DNA of 64,000 nt from Monilinia fructicola (GCA_008692225.1 VICG01000010.1:1798001-1862000); one strand, 5' to 3'; positions 25,206 through 37,552 are shown, counted from the first letter of the stretch. Notes: a model not told the origin generated them from the letters alone. Translations and numbers: made by a program.

Positions 25206-25663
25206 TATTATTATTATTATTATTATTATATTATTATTATTATTATTACTATTATTACTATTATTACTATTATTACTATTATTACTATTATTACTATTAT
25301 TAAAAGCTTAAAATTTAAAGAGCTTTCTATCTTTTCTAGCTATCTATAGGAATATTAATAACTAGAAATTAAAATTAGAATTAAAATATAAATATAACCT
25401 CGGGGAAATACTACTAATTACAATAGCTAGTATATTATATATATATATATATATATATACCTACCTAGGTAGTACCTAGCTGGAGATACTCGACTTAACT
25501 TATCATCTGTAGCGAAATTTTAAAAGCAGCGGTAAATTTTTAACTGTCCAATCAGAAAATCAATCCAACAAAATTTCATTCAGAGTCTCTTCCCCCCATA
25601 GCAAGGCTGTCGATGGATAAATCGAGACATCACAATCTATCAACCCTCCCTCCTAAAAACAAA
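24539..25663. other. Intergenic region between divergent genes, with long ATT array
   Basis: Shared upstream region of the glycosyltransferase (minus) and uL15m (plus). More than a quarter of it is an ATT trinucleotide array; the rest is AT-rich with a TA array at 25435-25459 and TACCTACCTAGGTAGTACC at 25460-25478. No gene seen. Confidence 0.75.
24982..25302. repeat. Long (ATT)n microsatellite
   Basis: About 320 bases of ATT units, broken by a few single-base slips and ending in ATTACT units (25246-25301). Its length is unusual for a fungal trinucleotide array and may not be accurately represented in the assembly. Confidence 0.97.
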
Positions 25664-26657
25664 AATGTCTCCACGATTACCCAGCCCTTACTGCGTATTT
25701 GTCGCTCAGCGCCAACTTTAGTGACTCCTTTGGCTGCATTCCTTGCCCCATCAATTCAATCCCGCAACGCTTCGATTCTTTCAAACTTGTCGGATAATCC
25801 TGGGGCATATAGCAAACATATACGAAGAGGTCGAGGTCCATCATCGGGTAAGGGAAAGACATCAGGTCGTGGTCACAAAGGTCAGAAGCAGCATGGAAAA
25901 GTACCCGCACGATTTCAAGGTGGTCAAACACCACAACATATTGTTCATGGTGTGAGGGGATTTGAGAACCAGTATGGATCGCCCAATTTTCTATGACCCA
26001 TTGGGATCTACACAGTTCTTCATGAGAGAACATTTTATAGAATCATGACTAACCTAATTCTCAGATTCTCTGTTGATATGTCTCCAATAAATCTTAATCG
26101 CATACAAGAATGGATCGACCAAGGGCGACTCGATCCCACACGTCTTATTACTTTGAAGGAGTTGGCAGATTCTCGATGCTTACATGGAGTGAAGGATGGT
26201 GTAAAGCTGTTAGCTAGGGAAAGGATGAATTGAAGACACCGATCAATATCCTAGTATCTCGGGCTTCCGCGACAGCAATTGAGGCAGTGGAAGCAATCGG
26301 AGGCCACAGTCATAACCAGGTTCTACACAAAACCAGCCATCAAGAGACTTTTGGCAGGTGAATCTGTCTCTAGTTCCGTCCCACTTTCAGCAATAGATGC
26401 CCAATTGGTCAGCGACTCCCCAATCCTCACAGCCGCCTCTGCCGCATCACCCTTTTCGTACCGTTTACCTGATCCCACAAGTCGTAAAAGATATCGAGTA
26501 TTACAGAGATCCGGCTCATAGAGGATACTTGAGTCATCAAGTTGAGGAAGGCCAAGGACCAAGTTTGTTCTTCAGGGCTCCTCGAACTGGAAATTTCCAA
26601 AAGAAGTCGAAGAAGACAGGTACAGCTGCTGCTGCGAGGGACAACAGGATTTGGTAA
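25664..26657 (+). CDS. MRPL10: Mitochondrial large ribosomal subunit protein uL15m
   Basis: Mitoribosomal protein of the L15 family. After a probable import sequence comes the L15 signature GRGPSSGKGKTSGRGHKGQKQ and FQGGQTPQHIVHGVRGFEN, then after the intron VDMSPINLNRIQEWIDQGRLD and TLKELADSRCLHGVKDGVKLLA. Intron 25972-26064 (93 nt) restores GFENQFSVDMSP. An upstream in-frame Met at 25613 exists, but the better start is 25664 (MSPRLP...), which joins the main frame if one C is missing at 25677-25679. Further net slips: missing G at 26217-26219, extra C at 26304-26305, extra A at 26486-26489. Once they are stepped over, the frame runs to the stop at 26655-26657, about 300 residues, as expected for a fungal uL15m. 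Essential for mitochondrial translation in yeast, so the slips are probably base-call errors. Confidence 0.92.
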
Positions 26658-27606
26658 ATGGAGCCATTGTATATTATTTGTATGGAAAGGCTATATCATA
26701 CGTCAAGATAGATCAGGCTGGGTTTTGCCATGTGTTCTAGCGTGGATTCCAAGCTTTTTGATCAGAGACCTGCCAAGCTCAACCTAAAGGGCAACATATG
26801 GCGTCCAACCCATTCCGGATCTTTGCAAGTATGACAAATGCTTTACTGGCGCATTGAATAATGATCCAATAGAAGGAAAGAACAAAGCGATTAGATCTTA
26901 CAGTTCCGATGTTTCTTGAAACTTTGCATCTACATGAGATATGGTTAAAAAATGGAAAATTTGACACATGTGTAGGAAAGCATTGAAAGATTATCTCGTG
27001 AACTAAAGATGTGACATTAGCCACGAAGGATCTGTATATTAAGCCAATTGCACGTACAGTAGAAGCAAAGTACTCTTCTATGCACAGATATCTGTCTAGA
27101 TATCCATGGATACTTGTACATCAGATCGATGCATGAACTAAAATGCAAGCCCCCCTTTCCCCCTAGACGCTAAGGGGCTCGCATATATCAGATGACTTCA
27201 TTCATCACAGGGCTGCATAAACGTGAGTATTCCGTTGAATGGGAAGTGATATCAAAAATTATCCAGGTATTCAATCTCCCGTAAGTATAACAATGGACGA
27301 TGATATTTTAAGATACTGTAACTGTTCAAAAACCTCATCTCGAAAATTGAGTTTCATGTCACTAGGACCCATAGTGACATAGTCCCACCTAACTAATTAC
27401 TTAGCAGATCCAACCTTATGCGCGGTTACATGAGTATGGGCAGGTAACTACTAGGTATGTCCAAGCTTTCCCGCGTCTAGAGCAGAAGCTTCCAAGCCTC
27501 CAAGATTCTCAAATCAATCACATCTGATAACGACGTTACGATACAAAATTATTCAATCTTGACTTACTGTACATACTTATATATCTCAAAGAATAGGAGG
27601 GATATA
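26658..27606. other. Intergenic region
   Basis: 3' region of uL15m and upstream region of MVP1. No open frame of interest, no repeat of note. Confidence 0.7.
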
Positions 27607-30009
27607 ATGTCTCTGTTTGGAGAAATCGATGAGCCTGCCGCAGCGACGAACCCTTCCAAGTCGCGATTATCCCTCTTCGATGACGAACCAACTTCAACCC
27701 CAGGATCCAAATCTTCACTATTCGCAGATGACGACGATATATCGGGAGGGTCGCCATGGAATACATCAGTACCAAAGAAATTAGCCCGGGAAGATTTGTT
27801 GAAAACTCTCCTTCCGACGTCTGATGTACCCGAAAGCTACATTGATATCTTTGATGATATGATCAAGGACGGAAAGGTTTCCAATGGAAAGCTTAGTGCA
27901 GATGATGTCGAAGGTCTTCTAATTGCTGCGAAATTAAGTCCTGATAAAATAAGTTGGATTTTGACAATTATTATTCCATCAGGCGGCGAACCTCGAGATC
28001 TGGAACGGAATGAGGTCAATGTACTATTGGCATTGATCGGTTTGGCTCAGGAAGAGGAGGATATTCAAGACGTTACACTTGATGGCGTAGATGAGCGAAG
28101 AAGAAGTCGGTGCTTTTTCTTATTTGATTTCGCTTGTTCTAATCTGATAAATGCGCAGATCTCCCAGTGCCCCATTTTATAACCTCAGACCCGACAACAG
28201 CGTCACCGTCGAATTACAGGCCCTCTATCTCAGACGAAAGTATCTGCGAAGCTTCCTCAACGACCTTTAACGCCACCATCTGTACCTAACTCGTTGTCTC
28301 CCCAGCATAATCGAATGTTGCGAAAAGATTCCCTCGAATTCCCCGAATCTGATCCGTGGGGCAGCCCGGCCCTTCACAAAGGCCATAATCATGCCAGTCC
28401 CAGATCGAATGGAGCGCCGACCAATGGAACACGCGAGCCTGTAAGAACTACAAGTAATTTTACAACTTCATCTGCTGGTGGATCAAATGGAAGTCGACAT
28501 CAACAATCAGTAATTGCTCCCGCAGAGCCCTCAACTGGAGGATGGGGTTCTTATGACACAAACGCAAATTTTAATAACTCAGTAACTCCTCCCGTTGGTG
28601 AAAGCGGCGGATTTGGTGGTGATGGTGGAGAAGGGGGACGATCGGAAGAACCTGCGCCACAAGCTCGTACGTTTGGTGGTGGTCGTGTGACTGGCAATGG
28701 AGTGGAAGAAAATATCGTCGTCACCTTATTAGCAGAGAAAGAGGAATGTTCTTGTTTCAACATCACAATTATCAAGTCACTTCGGTTCGCAGAGGAAGCA
28801 AGGTTGTCAGAAGATATAGTGACTTTGTCTGGCTATTAGATTGCTTGCAAAAGCGATATCCTTTCAGACAAATACCCCTTCTACCCCCCAAGAGGGTTGC
28901 AGGTATGTGAATCAACCCAATCAACCTGCACTACTAATAGGCTTTATTTAGTTAACGGGAATCATCTAGCTGCTGAAAGTTCATTCATGGAGAAGCGGAG
29001 GAGAGGATTAGCGCGGTTTTCCAACGCCCTTGTCAAGCATCCTGTTCTTAGTCAAGAGCAGCTGGTCATAATGTTTTTGACTGTTCCGACTGTAAGTTCC
29101 CACTTCATTTGACTTTCATACGTCTTTACTAAGTACAGGCTAATTAGCATCAGGAGCTTGCTGTATGGAGAAAGCAGGCTACTATATCTGTCCAGGAGGA
29201 ATTTGTTGGACGACCACTACCACCAGGACTGGAAGACTCTTTACCTCCTACTTTGAACGATCTCTTCGCTCAGACTCGAACCGGTATCCGACGATCTGCA
29301 GATGCGTATGTTAATATGTGCAATCTCATGGACCGTCTCGCAAAACGCAATGAAGGGCTTGCTGCAGATCATCTACGCATGGCGCTGTGCTTGCAATCGC
29401 TGACTGATGCCTCTCAAGACACCTATGCTATTGATACTGATGATGTACCATTATTGAATGAGGGTCTCCATTCTACTGCGAAACATCTTTCCAATTGCCA
29501 AAGCCTTCTTGAAGATGAGGCCAAAGCCTGGGACCAAGGTGTTTTAGAAGATTTAAAGAGACAACGAGATTCTCTAGTCAGCATGAGGGATATGTTTGAC
29601 CGGCGGGATCGTTATGACAAAGATAATATACCATATCTAGAACGTAGGATTCAAAACAATGAGAACAAGCTTGTCACAATACGAGCGAAGCCGGAGCATT
29701 TGGTGAAGCCTGGGGAGATTGAGAGGCTCACTGAAGCTATTATCAAAGTAAGCTCTCCATTTATATCATACAAGTCCATAAAAACTAATGATTTGCAGGA
29801 CAAGGAATCCATTGTAGCTCAACATGCACGTGGGATATTTATCAAAGAGTGTATCAAAGATGAACTCGTTTACTTCCAATCAACACAATATAACATCAGC
29901 CGACTGAGCCAAGACTGGGCACAAGAACGTGTTAAGTACTCGGAGCTTCAGGCGGATAACTGGAAGCAATTGCAAGAAGAGCTCGAAAGTATGCCACTTG
30001 GGGGACTAG
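27607..30009 (+). CDS. MVP1: Sorting nexin Mvp1 (PX-BAR protein)
   Basis: Endosomal sorting nexin for retrieval and vacuolar protein sorting. N-terminus MSLFGEIDEPAA and SLFDDEPTST match fungal Mvp1; an EH-like helical segment follows (VPESYIDIFDDMI), then a Ser/Gly-rich linker with DSLEFPESDPWGSPALHK. The PX domain (about 28690-29090) contains RRYSDFVWLLDCL and RQIPLLPPKR, which bind PI3P. A helical BAR-like region forms the C-terminal half. Introns: 28106-28158 (GTCGGT donor, unusual), 28903-28951, 29092-29147, 29748-29798. Net slips: one near 28205-28235, missing G at 28744-28748, extra G at 30000-30004. The last restores a family-like MPLGD end at 30009. Corrected length about 731 residues, usual for the family. 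Same strand as DCN1 downstream. Confidence 0.93.
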
Positions 30010-30823
30010 CGAGGCACTGCACGGCGGCTGCTTTTCATTGCGTTCTTTTGAAAACTTAACTTAGATACCAAATAGCTGCATTCGTTTTGAGGTGGGGGTT
30101 TATTATTTGGAGCGTCAATCATACTTGTATACGTAAATAATGTTTGAATGAAATGCCCATGTTATATGGGTGGATTATATGACTAGGGCCAGCAACAATG
30201 ATTCGAATTAGTGATATCAAATCACGTTTTCCGTTGAACGAACAAGCTTTACAATACCCAGATAAGCATATTTGAGTGTAATCGGGCTTCCAATAGACGC
30301 CGGTCTCATTGTTTCGGTACTTTTAATAAAATACTTCAAAAATTCATTTCTGATCGGACCTCCCCCCTATACCAAAACCTATCATTCTCGTCTAAGGCAT
30401 TGATTGCCATGCAGTGCAGCACACCAATAGTGAAAGCATGGACTCATAGAACGCCCTGAAAGTTGGATAAAGCGAAGCTTGCACAACACCTTTTCCTACG
30501 ACTTGTAGCCAGACGAGATTATTGAATGTAAATCAAATAATGAAAATTTATAATTCAAACAGAAATCGACTTGAAAGGGCTTTCAGTAGTTTGGAGGAGG
30601 CATTCCGTCCATTGTACCTGAAGTGATTCTCGCTTATGATAGATCACTCTATCCTTATCTTAACGCGGAACCATCCACAACTTTATTTATCGCACCCGCT
30701 AGCTGCGGGACTGAAGATATAGGACCAAAACACCCATGTTCTCAAATTCAATAACCCCGCCATCTTTCTTCCAACCTTCAATAAACTCAAAACTTGAGAT
30801 TTGTCCTTGTGAACTCTTTCAAG
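30010..30823. other. Intergenic region
   Basis: 3' flank of MVP1 and upstream flank of DCN1. No gene or repeat recognised. Confidence 0.7.
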
Positions 30824-32388
30824 ATGCCTCTAACAGGGTCGCAGCGCTCTATTCTTCACCAGTTCATGCAAATCTCTGGCGCCTCGGAAAGGACTGGTAC
30901 AAGAGTAAGTAACTACTGTGTCGAGCTCCTCTCCTTAGCTCTACCAAAGTAAGAGCTGCTTGCTGATACATATAACTTTCGCAGATTCTCAAAGCTACGG
31001 GCTGGAAACTAGATGCGGCATGTGATAGGTGAGCACATGGTTTTCTTCTTACGGATAATGGTTAGCTGCACAAGACGAATACCTTTTTGTTATGGACAAT
31101 AATTCTACGAACGACTCTGTCGGTATCTGATATCATGAGGCTGTGATGGCATACTTGGGGAATGCTTGGAATAGGGGCGATTAGTTTCATGGGTCCTCGT
31201 GCACAGAGTCCAACGGGCAGATATAAGTACGAGTGTTGGACATTGCATGAAAGCGCCTATTGCTGTCCGCTGTCTACGTCCTACGAACATGAAATCTACA
31301 AAGTGGAAAATTGCGGAACCAGAGGATTTGCTACCGTTTGAAAGCTGCCAATATCCCACACTACCATCCACGGTTTGTTCTGGAGATGCGCTGTCCTGTT
31401 CAGGTCCACATAAAAGTGATGCTCTACCAGAGACAATACTTATGGCAACGAATCTCTGGGATTGCTTCTGTCATCACCTCTAAATGCTGCAGATAGATCG
31501 AGATTTAACATAAAGCCTTGTCAATCCATGTGAGAAAATAAGCGTTGGTATTTCATACTAATATGTCAACCATAATAGTTTCTTTCAAGCAAATGGCAAT
31601 TCCTCTGTCCAGGCAAAAGAAACAGAGTCTTTGACGAAGCTTTTTGAGAGTTACCGCAGTACGTATCTTGAAGTTCTCCTAAAACCCCTTTGCTATGAAC
31701 GAAGCTGAACGTTGGCGATTTAGCCTTCAGTGATGAAGTCGATACGGTTGGTGTTGATGGCACGATGAAGTATTTCGGGGATGATTTGGGTATTAATCTT
31801 GAAGGTGTTGAGTTTCTGATACCTTGTGAAATTATACAAGTACCAGCTATAGGAGAGATGACCAAATCGGGCTTTGTTGAGGGATGGAAGAAACTTGGGT
31901 AATACTCCTGCCTCAAAATTCTAATACTCGGCTGCTGACATCTTTCTAAAGTCTTGATACCCTACCAAAGCAAAAGTCGTACATTGAGAAGGCCCTAAAC
32001 TCACTGTCGGTTGACACCGAGTTGTTCAAGAGAGTATACAAACACACCTTTATCTGTGCTCGTGAGAAGGGACAGAAGGCTCTTTTCATTAGAAAGTGCC
32101 AGTGTATATTGGGAACTGCTGTTCAACAAGCCAGGGCGACAATGGAAGACTGCCTCAACGAATTGGATTCAGTTATGGTTGGAATTCTTAACACAGAACT
32201 GGAACAAAAGTGTGAACAAAGATTTATGGAACCAAACATATCAATTCCATGTGAAGACAATGGAGGATGATAGTTTGAGTTTCTGGAACGAGGATGGAGC
32301 ATGGCCAAGCGTTATCGATGAATTTGTTGCTTGGATGAAGAAGAGACGGGGCGAACCTGAAGCTGGAGAGACAATGGAGACCGATTGA
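30824..32388 (+). CDS. DCN1: Dcn1-like cullin neddylation E3 co-factor
   Basis: Promotes NEDD8/Rub1 transfer to cullins. The N-terminal UBA-like segment reads MPLTGSQRSILHQFMQISGA, then ILKATGWKLDAACD. The PONY/Dcn1 domain follows: DDLGINLEGVEFLIPCEIIQ, GFVEGWKKLG, VYKHTFICAREKGQK, LWLEFLTQ and DDSLSFWNEDGAWPSVIDEFVAWMK. Exons: 30824-30904, 30985-31028, 31579-31658, 31724-31898, 31952-32388. One extra T in TTTT at 32083-32086 breaks the frame; when it is discounted the exons sum to 816 nt (271 residues), a normal Dcn1 length. Intron 2 is about 550 nt, far longer than any other intron in this window. Confidence 0.93.
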
Positions 32389-32640
32389 GAAGGCATAGGC
32401 ATGGTGAAGTTACACATTTTGATTTATTTTACTTGCAGCGAAGCATATTCCTGGTTGCGCAACGGCGTTCTAGGTAGCAGAATGGCGTTCATACACCATA
32501 CAAGCAAGTGAGGAGGAAATTTCCCCGATTCTCAATTCCCTAATGCAAAATCAACCTTATACCTTGGCATGCAAATGTTGGCTTTCGTTTCCCTTCTGAC
32601 GCCTACTAATACAACATAAAAATGATATCATGCCGTCCAC

Positions 32641-33127
32641 TCATTTCTCCGCCAAATATTCTTCCATCGTCCAAGGAATTGTCGATCCAATTTTACTCAA
32701 ACTCTCCAATGTGCCATCCCCCAACTTCACTGAACTGAACTTGATCATCCGTGGATCTAAACCGAGTGTGGTCCGTACATTATCTTGTGTCTTGCTTGAA
32801 GCATCGTATCTCATGACAAAGTAATGTCCTTCATGGTATTGTGCTTGATGTTTGCGGGTTCTCTTGGGCAGACTAGATACTCCCCAGTTGCGTATGCCAC
32901 GTATGGTACCACCGGATTTGAGGACGAGGGAACCAGCAGTGCGAGCAATTCTGTAGGCGGGGAACGATTAATTAGTCTGGGTGATTGAGGTGGGTAGGAG
33001 GGGAAAGGGAAGAGGTAGTGTACTCTTTGACCTCGACGAGGTTGCCGGGTCGGACCTAGAGACATGTTAGATTGTATATTTTATTGTCTAGAGGATAGCT
33101 TACAATTGCGACGAGCTCGTACAACAT
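32641..33127 (-). CDS. MRP17: Mitochondrial small ribosomal subunit protein bS6m
   Basis: S6-family mitoribosomal protein. Begins MLYELVAIVRPGNL, continues EVKEIARTAGSLVL, then NWGVSSLPKRTRKHQAQYHEGHYFVMRYDAS and RTTLGLDPRMIKFSSVKLG, the expected landmarks of fungal bS6m (the RKHQA..HEGHYF block included). Three exons (33104-33127, 33024-33055, 32641-32950), first two only 24 and 32 nt. Exons sum to 366 nt, 121 residues, with no frameshift. Divergent from RRB1 with 211 bases between start codons, so they share an upstream region. Confidence 0.95.
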
Positions 33128-33338
33128 CTTGATGGCGGCTACATACGAATTTTGATACTTATCGGCTTCAACTCAAGGACGTTCATGGAAATCCAGCAGT
33201 CGGAATTTAGATTGACCGACGCTAAAAAAATATTTCGAGATAGAATTGCGATTGTGCTTGTCGATAAGAAAACCCCCACAATCTATTCAATAATTTTTTC
33301 CGAGGGGTCGCAAATTGTCTACAACAAACATACACAAA
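33128..33338. promoter_or_regulatory. Shared divergent upstream region of MRP17 and RRB1
   Basis: Only 211 bases separate the two start codons of a mitoribosomal gene and a cytosolic ribosome-assembly gene. No specific binding site is claimed; the arrangement itself suggests a bidirectional promoter. Confidence 0.5.
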
Positions 33339-34877
33339 ATGTCGAAACGCCCAGCTGAAGACGAGAACAACCATTTGCCATTGAAGGCAGGAGAGAGACC
33401 GGAAAAACCAGAGTTGGATGATGGGGTAGGAGAATTCGAGGATGAATTCGAGGATGAGTATGAAAGTGAAGATGAAATCTTAGAAGCAGGTGTTGATGGG
33501 AGACCAGATGCTGAGAGGGAGGCAGAAGAGGCAGGTTAGTGGGAGCACATATGAAGCAGGTGGGATTTTGCACGTATATGAAATTTACTAATATTCTTAT
33601 AGAGGCTATGGAAGTCGACCAGCAAACCTTCATAGTTGGTAGGAATAAACTGGAACCAGGACAGACATTATCTCCTGATCTTTCTACATACGAAATGCTT
33701 CATGCTCTCAGTACCCCTTGGCCTTGTCTTTCTTTCGATATACTGAAGGATGGTTTGGGCGATAACCGAAAAACATACCCGGCTACTATGTATGCAGTTG
33801 CAGGAACCCAGGCCGACAGCAAACGAGAAAAAGAAAATCAATTGATGGTTATGAAGTTCAGTGGATTGAGTAGAATGGAGCGCGAGCAAGACGAAGAGGA
33901 ATCGGACGAAGATGAAGATGAAGACTCGGATCCCATACTCGAATCGGCTTCGATACCCCTTACTGCTACTACGAACAGAATTCGTTCACATCAAACACCC
34001 GCATCCGACTCTTCTAGACCCCCCACTACACTGACTGCTTCAATGAGCGAATCGGGTCAAGTTCTCATTCACGATATTACTCCTCATCTCTCCTCTTTTG
34101 ATACCCCAGGAACTGTTATCACTCCGCAACAAAATAAACCATTATCTACCCTTCGAATGCACAAATCGGAAGGCTATGCAGTTGACTGGTCTCCTCTGAT
34201 ATCCACCGGAAAGTTGGTGACAGGTGACAATGATGGCAAAAATCTATGTTACTACAAGAACTGCCGGAGAAGGCTGGGCAGTCGACTCACGTCCATTCAC
34301 AGGTCACACCGGAAGCATCGAGGAATTACAGTGGAGTCCTTCTGAGAAGAACGTCTTTGCATCTGCATCTAGCGATGGTACAATCAAAGTATGGGATGTT
34401 CGAAGTAAAAGTAGAACCGCAGCTCTTACCGTCCAAGTAAGTGAGACAGATGTCAATGTCATGTCTTGGTCCCATCAAACATCCCATCTCCTCGCTTCCG
34501 GCGCCGACGACGGAGTATGGGCAGTTTGGGACCTCCGAAATTGGAAACCCACCAACAATAACTTGCCTTCGAAACCCACACCAGTCGCCAGCTTCAACTT
34601 CCACAAAGAACAGATTACCAGCGTGGAATGGCATCCTACGGATGATAGTATCGTGGCTGTAGCTGCTGGTGATGATACATTGACATTATGGGATCTGGCG
34701 GTAGAATTGGATGACGAGGAGAGCAAGGATACAGGTGGTGTTAATGATGTCCCACCACAATTATTGTTCGTGCATTACATGGCCAAGGTCAAGGAAGCTC
34801 ATTGGCACCCACAGATTCCGGGGGCGCTGGTGGGAACCGGTGAAAACTTTAATGTGTTCAAAACGATCAGCGTCTAG
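33339..34877 (+). CDS. RRB1: Ribosome assembly WD40 protein Rrb1 (GRWD1 homologue)
   Basis: Nuclear/nucleolar chaperone for ribosomal protein uL3 and 60S assembly. Starts MSKRPAED with acidic tract (EFEDEFEDEYESEDE), then the histone-binding-like N-terminal motif LSTYEMLHALSTPWPCLSFDI, a second acidic tract (EEESDEDEDEDSDP), and WD repeats: GYAVDWSPL, HTGSIEELQWSPSEKNVFASASSDGTIKVWD, VMSWSHQTSHLLASGADDGVWAVWDLR, ITSVEWHPTDDSIVAVAAGDDTLTLWDLAVE, KEAHWHPQIPGALVGTG. Intron 33535-33602. One extra A in AAAAA at 34238-34242 shifts the frame within LVTGDNDGK. Without it, exons sum to 1470 nt (489 residues), the usual size. Confidence 0.95.
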
Positions 34878-35091
34878 GACGTGGGAAAATAGAATGAAAA
34901 CAAAAAAACAAGTTTAACATCCCCCATCTTTCCTCTCCAATTCTCGATACACTCGTGCAAAATTTACAGGCCGTATATTAGGTAGGTAGTGATTTCCCTG
35001 GAACATCAATTTCATGGATTCGCAACCCCCCACTCACTGTCTACCGCCCCTCCATCGGACGGTACAGTAGGATTCCCAGAAATTCATAACC

Positions 35092-35330
35092 CTAAATATA
35101 CACCCCTGCATTGCTCCCAAAGGAAACATCTCGGTAAGCCCTCTTTCGCGCATCCCTCGAGAAGCTTGATCGTTGTTCTAGAGCGTTCTTTACGCTGTGT
35201 GCTTGCAGGGATTCTTGATTTTGTTGGAGAATTTGTTTGGAGGTTGTAGGTACGGACTGCAGCAAGGAGGTGAGTTGTTTGGTTTGGTCCAATTTCGTTT
35301 TAGAGGATGTGAGGAGGGGGGGAGAGGAGG
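35092..35330 (-). CDS. Possible hypothetical protein C-terminus
   Basis: A minus-strand frame ending at 35092 reads KLDQTKQLTSLLQS, VPTTSKQILQQNQESLQ and SSFSRDARKRAYRDVSFG. It has no ATG before it; the open stretch reaches a run of C around 35316-35326 where a length slip could hide the upstream part. Residue composition (Gln/Ser/Lys, helical) is protein-like, unlike neighbouring frames. I do not recognise a family. The true start and upstream exons are undefined. Confidence 0.3.
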
Positions 35331-36525
35331 GTAAGGGGGAGAGTTAAGGGAGATTTGATGTTTGGATGTTTTGAGGTTGGGCGTGGCGCGTGGCGCGTGA
35401 GAATGCTATGGGTTTGTTATAGAGGGGATTTTTAAGGGAGGAAGGGGTTTGAGGTGCGGTGGTATGGTGGTATGGTGGTATGGTGTTTAGGTATGGAGAA
35501 GGCTGGAGGGAAACTGTGAGTCTAGTTTTGCAGGATGGCAGATACCTAGTTGCAAATGCTAAATCTATTTTGGTCTGGTATCGTTGCTTGGGGTGGTCTT
35601 GGCTTTAGATGTGCGTTGGACACGTGGGATTGGGGCTGGGATCAGAATTTGGATCGGGATCGCGATGGGCTTTTGACTGGGGTTGAATATGCTCTTGGGG
35701 TGGGAGTTGCGGATGCAGTGGTGTGGATGATGGGAATGGATACTCGATAATGTGGCAGAAGAGGGAGTACCCATTGAGCAGGGGATGGATCTGAGTGATA
35801 CCCGTCTCGCCGGACTCAGCACGCCACGGTATCGCAATTGGGGAAGGTTGAATCGAGTTGCACAAAGAGCACTGGGCATTTTCCACATCGTATGTACTCC
35901 GGAATTCTTTCCCTCACCTCGCCGCCTTTTCGCCAAATGATCCATCGCACTCGAGCTTCTTGTGTTTTGCGGGCTGGCTGTGTGTTCTCGTTAGTGGTGG
36001 AAGCACGAATCAGAGAGGCGAAAGCGATCGACGATGCGAGAAGGAAAATGTAGGATATGGGGCCTCGTGATCGGGTCAGCGACAGGGTTCTATCGGCCAT
36101 TTGGGGTTCTGTGGAGGGATTGGTAGGTAGGGTATGGATGACCTTTCCCCGCAAATGCTGTGGAACGCTAGATGGGCTCTGGGGAAGAACCGTGCTGGGT
36201 GGGTGTGGTGTGGTGCGATGGGATGGGGTGATGCTATGGCGGCTCTTTTTTTCTTCTTCCTTTTGATTTTCCCATTTGAGATTGTGCGTAGCGCGAATGC
36301 TTTGTGGCTTTGGTGCGAAGTTTTTATGTTACATGGTCTGATGGTTGGCATTTTCCGTTTGGGTTTTTTGATTTTCGGCTTACTGGAGAAGTTGGAGATA
36401 TCTTTTACCCGCGGAGGTTATCTCAAATACAAATGAGTGTTTCCAAGTTTGGGTCTCATCTTCGTTGAGGAAATGAAGATGCTTATGTATTGAAAGGGCT
36501 AGACCGTTTCAAACGAGCGAGTGTG
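35331..36525. other. Region without a confidently supported gene
   Basis: Holds several overlapping frames on both strands (e.g. minus 35565-35945, minus 35816-36154, plus 36134-36436) that lack family similarity and contradict one another. GGTAT repeats at 35457-35483. Could be upstream DNA of the hypothetical gene at 36526 and of the minus-strand frame at 35092. Confidence 0.5.
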
Positions 36526-37336
36526 GACATGGTACCACTTTCACTATGCGCCCAAGAACCCTTCAAATTTGGTCTTCTCTCGGCTCCTCCCTATAAATTT
36601 ACGTTTACTTCCACCGTCCTGCCTCATCGCCCCTTCAAACGTGCTCGCGCACTCTCAGATGTAGATGGAAACAATGTGAATGAAGGACGGAAAAAAGAGG
36701 CGGTTGAGACTGCATCTTATTACCTCGAGATTGAGTCGACCTTTTTTCGGCACCGGCGAGTAATATTGCCAATCGAGGGGGGTGTGCGAAGAATATTGTT
36801 TTTAGGGGGAGGAAGGAAAAGAATGGGGATGCGCCAAAATCATGGGAAGAATGTGCTGAGGAAGGTGGCTATTTTGAATAGGGTGAGGTTACAGATGGAT
36901 GGGGCGAGGAATTTCATGAAGGTATTTCATGGGAAGAAGGAGCATGGGGAGCGATTTGGAATGGGAGTAGATGTTAATCTGAGGGAGATTGTGACGGGGA
37001 AACATAATCAGAAATAAACGGTGGAATGAATTTGTGCTGCCGCCGAGTCCACTTGGAAGATCGAATTACGACGCCTTGGATTCGGAAGATGAGACAATGA
37101 TGGAGGAAGAAGAAGAGGATGGGGACGGGCGGGAGATTTATAGTGATTTTAACGTGATGAGTCCTTGTGGGGGCGATGGAGATGATTATGAGTATCTCGA
37201 TACACTTGACGGGCTTTCGCCCGAGGATATACAGGATCAGCCACCGAGTCCGCCATCGGAAGAGAGTATTGTGGAGATGTTAAGGGAGGAGGAGAGACAG
37301 CATGGCAGCTATTTTGTAGAGGTTGGGGGTTCTTAG
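36526..37336 (+). CDS. Hypothetical protein with acidic C-terminus (frame interrupted)
   Basis: Starts at MVPLSLCAQEPFKFGLLSAP and continues YKFTFTSTVLPHRPFKRARAL. The last part, in another frame from about 37000, reads KRWNEFVLPPSPLGRSNYDALD followed by an acidic stretch (EEEEEDGDG) and DGLSPEDIQDQPPSPPSEES to a stop at 37336. The middle needs at least two single-base slips (candidates: T run at 36740-36745, G run at 36976-36979). I do not recognise the family. The KRAR and WNEFVLPPSPL motifs plus acidic tail suggest a nuclear regulator, but this is weak inference. Confidence 0.5.
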
Positions 37337-37552
37337 ATGAAGGTTCGCGGAAGGTCACAACGGGTAGTGAAGGAAAATGAAGGAGAAAACTGAAAAATCT
37401 CTGGGAGCTATCCAAAAACCATGAAATGGTCGTCATCGTGGCATTTGAATAGTCTGGCCATATGCATCTTAGGATGTTTATAAGCCAAGAAAAATGCCCC
37501 CAAAAATGGGCCAGTGAGTTTTTGGAAACTAGAACCTTGTTTACACTGCTTT

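Noticed and set aside
26000..30009. uL15m and MVP1 as pseudogenes
   Set aside because: Single-base slips sit mostly in homopolymers and the rest of each protein is fully conserved; loss of these core genes is improbable, so they are kept as CDS.
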